Positions 60,651-63,938 of a stretch of DNA of 63,938 nt are shown here, piece by piece. The stretch spans positions 1-63,938 of the forward strand of contig CAISPD010000232.1 in the NCBI GenBank assembly GCA_903887275.1, read 5' to 3'. Within the stretch, counting starts at the first letter, position 1. Each line of letters begins with the position of its first letter. The notes under the pieces are model-generated. The model was not told the origin of the DNA. It saw only the letters and a program-made list of their open reading frames with translations, and did no database searches. The DNA is from an uncultured Mucilaginibacter sp. (GTDB taxonomy: Bacteria; Bacteroidota; Bacteroidia; Sphingobacteriales; Sphingobacteriaceae). Both the position numbers and the translations under genes were made by a program.

Positions 60651-60710
60651 GTCTTTCGTCTCTCATCCTTTGTCTTTCCGTCTTTCCGTCTTTCATCCTT
60701 TGTCTTTTCC
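60651..60710. repeat. CT-rich minisatellite, right array (inverted copy)
   Basis: About 60 bp that, read on the minus strand, gives GACAAAGGATGAAAGACGG-type words, the same vocabulary as the left array but in inverse orientation. It starts 2 bp after the four-helix-bundle stop and ends 28 bp before pth. Transcripts spanning the gene could pair the two arrays. Confidence 0.88.
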
Positions 60711-60738
60711 ACTTCATCTGCTATCTTCACAGGCACAA

Positions 60739-61299
60739 ATGAAATACCTCATCGTCGGTTTAGGAAATATAGGGCAGGAATATGCGGACACGCGGCATAA
60801 TATAGGCTTTATGGTGCTGGATGAATTGGCAAAGCAAGAAAATGCCAAATTCTACAACATGCGCCTGGGCTACTATGCCGAAATGAATTACAAGGGCCGC
60901 TCGCTTTTTCTGGTGAAGCCAACTACTTATATGAATTTGAGTGGTAAATCGCTCAATTACTGGATGCAGGAGTTGAAGATACCGATTGACAATGTGCTGG
61001 TTATTGTAGATGATATCGCGTTACCCTTGGGCACGCTGCGCCTGAAACCTAAAGGCAGCGCCGCCGGGCATAACGGGCTAAAGCATATCGAACTAACACT
61101 CGGACATAATAATTACGCGAGGTTACGTTTTGGCGTAGGCGATAATTTCCCGAAGGGCCGCCAGGTTGATTATGTATTAAGTGGATTTGATGACGACGAA
61201 CTGCCAGAGCTTCCGGCTTTGATCGAGCGTTCGATAGAAATGATCAAAAGTTTTACCACGGTAGGTACAGAGCTTACTATGACCCGATACAACAAATAG
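60739..61299 (+). CDS. pth: Peptidyl-tRNA hydrolase
   Basis: A 186-residue enzyme that releases peptides from stalled peptidyl-tRNA. Motifs: Val-Gly-Leu-Gly-Asn-Ile-Gly, the catalytic His20 in Asp-Thr-Arg-His-Asn-Ile-Gly-Phe, Lys-Pro-Thr-Thr-Tyr-Met-Asn-Leu-Ser-Gly, Asp-Asp-Ile-Ala-Leu, Gly-Ser-Ala-Ala-Gly-His-Asn-Gly and the C-terminal Asp-Tyr-Val-Leu-Ser. The ATG at 60739 is the start; the frame is open from 60670 only because it runs through the minisatellite. prs-rplY-pth is a common bacterial gene order, here split by the S23 cassette. Confidence 0.96.
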   Translation: MKYLIVGLGNIGQEYADTRHNIGFMVLDELAKQENAKFYNMRLGYYAEMNYKGRSLFLVKPTTYMNLSGKSLNYWMQELKIPIDNVLVIVDDIALPLGTLRLKPKGSAAGHNGLKHIELTLGHNNYARLRFGVGDNFPKGRQVDYVLSGFDDDELPELPALIERSIEMIKSFTTVGTELTMTRYNK

Positions 61300-61353
61300 C
61301 TATAAAAACTGCTGTTTATCCCGGTCGGGTTAAATATTTATTATTTTCGCGGC

Positions 61354-61704
61354 ATGACAGTTTACGGCATCCCTAATTGCGATACAGTGCAAAAAGCACT
61401 TAACTGGCTCAAAGCTAACCAGATCGAATTTGAGTTTCATAATTTTAAAGCAGCAGGGATCGAGCCCAAAAAGTTAAAGCAATGGAACAAGAAAGCCGGC
61501 CTCGAAGCTTTTCTCAATAAAAAATCTGCCACCTGGCGGAGCCTCGACGATACCCAAAAAGAAGCTGCGTTAAGCTTCGATGGCGCTTTGCCCATATTCC
61601 TTGAAAAAACCAGCCTCATCAAAAGGCCGGTGATCGAAGATGGTGATTTTTTATTTTTTGGTTTTGACGAAGGAGTCTATCAAAACCATTTTCTTAAGAA
61701 ATAA
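61354..61704 (+). CDS. ArsC/Spx-like thioredoxin-fold protein
   Basis: A 116-residue protein of the YffB/Spx/MgsR branch of the ArsC family. Thioredoxin-fold start: Tyr-Gly-Ile-Pro-Asn-Cys9-Asp-Thr-Val-Gln-Lys-Ala. The helical insert has Leu-Lys-Gln-Trp and Leu-Asn-Lys-Lys-Ser-Ala-Thr-Trp-Arg, and Lys-Arg-Pro-Val lies near residue 90. The Arg triad of true arsenate reductases is not complete, so it may be a glutathione- or thiol-dependent reductase. Downstream of pth by 54 bp. Confidence 0.88.
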   Translation: MTVYGIPNCDTVQKALNWLKANQIEFEFHNFKAAGIEPKKLKQWNKKAGLEAFLNKKSATWRSLDDTQKEAALSFDGALPIFLEKTSLIKRPVIEDGDFLFFGFDEGVYQNHFLKK

Positions 61705-61732
61705 TTGAGTGCGATTAATAGTTATCGGGATG

Positions 61733-61765
61733 CGGACTTCCGGTCTTCCGCGGACTTGCGGACTA
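61733..61765. repeat. GGAAGTCCG dispersed repeat, site C (inverted)
   Basis: Read on the minus strand it carries GTCCGCAAGTCCG followed by GGAAGACCGGAAGTCCG. It fills the spacer between the convergent ArsC-like gene and the plug-domain gene. Confidence 0.7.
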
Positions 61766-61772
61766 AAAACCC

Positions 61773-63938
61773 TCACTCCACCTTAATAAAAAACACCTTC
61801 CTGCCCAGGTCGCCTTTATTATCTATACCCTCAACAACCACGCGATAGGTGCCGGGCGTATCAGCATTATAGAACGCAAAATTGGCATTGCCGTCCTTAT
61901 CGGTAATTACCGCCGGATTCCAGTAAATGGTACTGCGGAGGTCGGGGCGGGGGTTGGGCGGCAGGTTGGCTTCGTATTTAGGAGCATAAAACTCGCGGGC
62001 ACGGTAGAAGCCTTTGACGGTGATGGGGAGGATACCGAGGGATGCGATATCCTTTATTTGAAGGCCTTTTCCTTGTTTGCTTGTGATCACCAATACGCCG
62101 TTTCCACCTTCCATCCCGTAAATAGCTGTACTTCCAAAACGTAATACTTCTACTGTTTCGACATCATTTGGGTTTATCGCATCTATAGATTGGGCTCTTA
62201 CCCCGTCAACTATGATCAGCATGCTTCCTTGCGCCATTCCTGGGGGTAAAAAAGGAAGATTGCCATAAAAAATAACTCCTCTTAACCTTCCATTCAAACG
62301 CGTAGAAAGCGGACCTTCTATTTTGTCGATTTCCTCTGCATGCATTACCTGATCGGCATGACCCGGCCCCAACAAGCTTGATGAAGGGTAGTTATTTTCA
62401 TCCTTTACTGCTCTGATCTTTACTTCTTTTAAAACCCTACTGTTTAAGGGCAGGTATTTTAGATTAATTTCCTGCTCTTTCCTGTTGTTATCCAGGTAAG
62501 TGCTCATTAGGTTATCGTTCTGAAGCTGAGCTGATGGTGCAATACCAACTTTGGGTGCAGGTAATTCGTCTTGATAAAACAATTTTGTTGAGTTTTTTCC
62601 GGATGCATTCACCGCCTGCAAAATAAACTTCGCACTATCCGCAAATAACAGGTTACCAAATCGGAACGTACCTTTGTCGTCGGCGGTGTCACTGATGAAT
62701 CTTTTATTTTGGGAAGACAGCAGCGTCACCCGTGCTTTAGCGATAGGATTTCCCAGTAAATTCTCAGCTGTGCCTTGGATGGTCAATCCTGTTTCTACGG
62801 GATACTTAATTGCAATATTGGCGCTATCCAGCACCTGTTTCCAGGCAAAATGCCGGTAGCCATGGGTCAGCATCACCAGGTCGAGTGCTTTTTGTCGTGC
62901 CTGGACACTATCGGAAAAATAATAGTTTGGTTGCTCCACATATCCTTTCAGATCCGATGTCAACAGCAGATTGCTGAGTATGCTCGTTTGATCAGCGTCA
63001 TCCTGTTTTACTTTATTTTCGTCTGTCACCGATGCCGAAAAATGTCCGATAGTGGCCGAATCAGCCCGGGTTTTTGCCAGGATCCGTATGGCAACTTTGT
63101 CCCTGGTTTTGTAATGTTCTTTATCCGGATGGAGATCAATAGCCATCTGGTCGAAATTCTGGATAAATATCAACCGCTCACAAAGCGGCTGCAAATTTTC
63201 CGAAAGCAGCGTGATGCGGGTAACGCCGGTAAATAGTCGCCTTTTGATGATATCCATCGTAATAACGGCACTATCCAGCCGGCAGTTTACAGTTGTGCCA
63301 TAGCCGCCTGACCAAATGAGTACACTGTAAACTTTGCCTTTATTCGTTTCAAAATAGGTTTTGTTAGCTGCTATTCTTATGGTAGCTTTTTGAACGGAAT
63401 CGTTATTAACCAACAAGCTTATCCCCGTATTAACAGCATGCGGCAGTATCACATCATTTTTACTGCCATTAGCAAATAAAAGGTGGGCTATATAGGTTTT
63501 GTTTGCTTCGGGTTTTATAAAAAAATCGCCCATGCCCAGATGTGAAGAAGCCAAGCTACACAGTGTTTTGCCAGCTTCATCAACAATATCTCCGCTAAGT
63601 CCAATGCTTAGTCCATTAGGTCCGATGGCTTTAAAAGCAACTCGGGTAGGTATGCCGATTACCAGTTCGCCACCTTCCGGAAAGAACTGAACATCAGGCA
63701 TCCGGTTGGCTACTTTACTGGTCAAACTTTCGGCAACTTTTTTAGGATGTATATTGCCTACCGGAATAAACTTTTCAAAAAAGCCATCCGGACCCTCGTT
63801 CCTCATCCATTGCGTATATGCTCGTACCCGGTACTTGCCTGCTGGCAGCGAATCAGCCAAAGCAAAATCTCCCCAGGTTACACCATTTAAAATTTGCAGT
63901 TTGATGGATTTATCGATCTTATTTGCAGTATTAACAAG
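61773..63938 (-). CDS. Plug-domain surface protein with MG2-like repeats, 5' end cut
   Basis: At least 722 residues; the frame is open to the right edge of the window, so the true start lies outside (a TTG at 63860 is not credible). The visible part has alpha-2-macroglobulin MG2-like beta-sandwich domains in the first ~350 residues, a carboxypeptidase-regulatory-like domain (around Thr-Gly-Leu-Thr-Ile-Gln-Gly-Thr-Ala-Glu), and a TonB-plug-like region (Ile-Ile-Val-Asp-Gly-Val-Arg, Val-Glu-Thr-Val-Glu-Val-Leu-Arg, Ala-Ile-Tyr-Gly-Met-Glu-Gly-Gly-Asn-Gly), then a closing beta domain. There is no transmembrane barrel. Such plug-without-barrel proteins are common in Bacteroidota; their role is unknown. 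Confidence 0.85.
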   Translation of the reverse strand, partial: LVNTANKIDKSIKLQILNGVTWGDFALADSLPAGKYRVRAYTQWMRNEGPDGFFEKFIPVGNIHPKKVAESLTSKVANRMPDVQFFPEGGELVIGIPTRVAFKAIGPNGLSIGLSGDIVDEAGKTLCSLASSHLGMGDFFIKPEANKTYIAHLLFANGSKNDVILPHAVNTGISLLVNNDSVQKATIRIAANKTYFETNKGKVYSVLIWSGGYGTTVNCRLDSAVITMDIIKRRLFTGVTRITLLSENLQPLCERLIFIQNFDQMAIDLHPDKEHYKTRDKVAIRILAKTRADSATIGHFSASVTDENKVKQDDADQTSILSNLLLTSDLKGYVEQPNYYFSDSVQARQKALDLVMLTHGYRHFAWKQVLDSANIAIKYPVETGLTIQGTAENLLGNPIAKARVTLLSSQNKRFISDTADDKGTFRFGNLLFADSAKFILQAVNASGKNSTKLFYQDELPAPKVGIAPSAQLQNDNLMSTYLDNNRKEQEINLKYLPLNSRVLKEVKIRAVKDENNYPSSSLLGPGHADQVMHAEEIDKIEGPLSTRLNGRLRGVIFYGNLPFLPPGMAQGSMLIIVDGVRAQSIDAINPNDVETVEVLRFGSTAIYGMEGGNGVLVITSKQGKGLQIKDIASLGILPITVKGFYRAREFYAPKYEANLPPNPRPDLRSTIYWNPAVITDKDGNANFAFYNADTPGTYRVVVEGIDNKGDLGRKVFFIKVE

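Noticed and set aside
60670..60738. N-terminal extension of pth
   Set aside because: Encoded by the minisatellite; the family starts at the ATG at 60739.

Overview
The window is a piece of chromosome from a member of the Bacteroidota, most likely Sphingobacteriaceae (Mucilaginibacter/Pedobacter-like). The evidence is Bacteroidota-type -7 boxes (TAnnTTTG) before several genes, a subtilase with a type IX secretion sorting domain, TonB-plug proteins, DUF2807/DUF5777/DUF1003/DUF779 proteins, many small lipoproteins, and A+T-rich spacers with dispersed palindromic repeats. The taxonomic call rests on protein style, not on rRNA. No phage, integrase, transposase or CRISPR array is visible.

Layout. 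0.5-4 kb: tandem M1 metallopeptidase paralogs, then a head-GIN (DUF2807) protein. 4.8-10.2 kb: outer-membrane protein, GT39-type glycosyltransferase, a repeat-filled spacer, and a PQQ dehydrogenase lipoprotein with a built-in cytochrome c domain. 10.3-14.5 kb: DinB protein, then a five-gene minus-strand operon (two heme-binding lipoproteins, YceI, DUF5777 barrel, OB-fold protein) behind a Crp/Fnr-like inverted repeat. 14.7-19.2 kb: sucB/sucA (2-oxoglutarate dehydrogenase E2 and E1). 19.4-26.8 kb: Cry-DASH and CPD photolyase bracketing a Dabb protein, a TonB-plug barrel and two NAD(P)-binding proteins. 26.8-31.4 kb: FKBP lipoproteins, MarR regulator, gamma-glutamyltransferase, small barrel. 31.5-38 kb: T9SS subtilase, START protein, M28 peptidase, membrane protein. 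38-41.2 kb: AraC regulator, aldehyde dehydrogenase and DUF779. 41.2-46.7 kb: GH30 glycosidase, DUF1003, a 51-residue lipoprotein, a sigma-54-type response regulator, a tandem-repeat block, and a Tat-exported Gfo/Idh/MocA oxidoreductase.

46.8-55.1 kb holds a potassium-uptake module: three very small membrane proteins (the third is KdpF), KdpA, KdpB, KdpC, a stem-loop, then KdpD split into a cytosolic KdpD-N/USP protein and a separate HAMP-PAS histidine kinase. No OmpR-type KdpE is present. The NtrC-like regulator at 43.7 kb and a 14-bp perfect inverted repeat upstream of the microproteins make sigma-54 control a testable idea. 55-64 kb: a secreted protein with octapeptide repeats, two copies of a hairpin-rich repeat element, accA, tRNA-Gln(UUG), prs, rplY, a four-helix-bundle (S23) gene bracketed by inverted minisatellites, pth, an ArsC/Spx-like protein, and a plug-domain surface protein cut by the window end.

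The most interesting items are the kdp leader, the cytochrome/YceI/DUF5777/OB operon, the S23 cassette inside inverted GA-rich arrays, the twin structured repeats at 56.1-56.7 kb, and a dispersed GGAAGTCCG repeat that has become the C-terminus of one protein.
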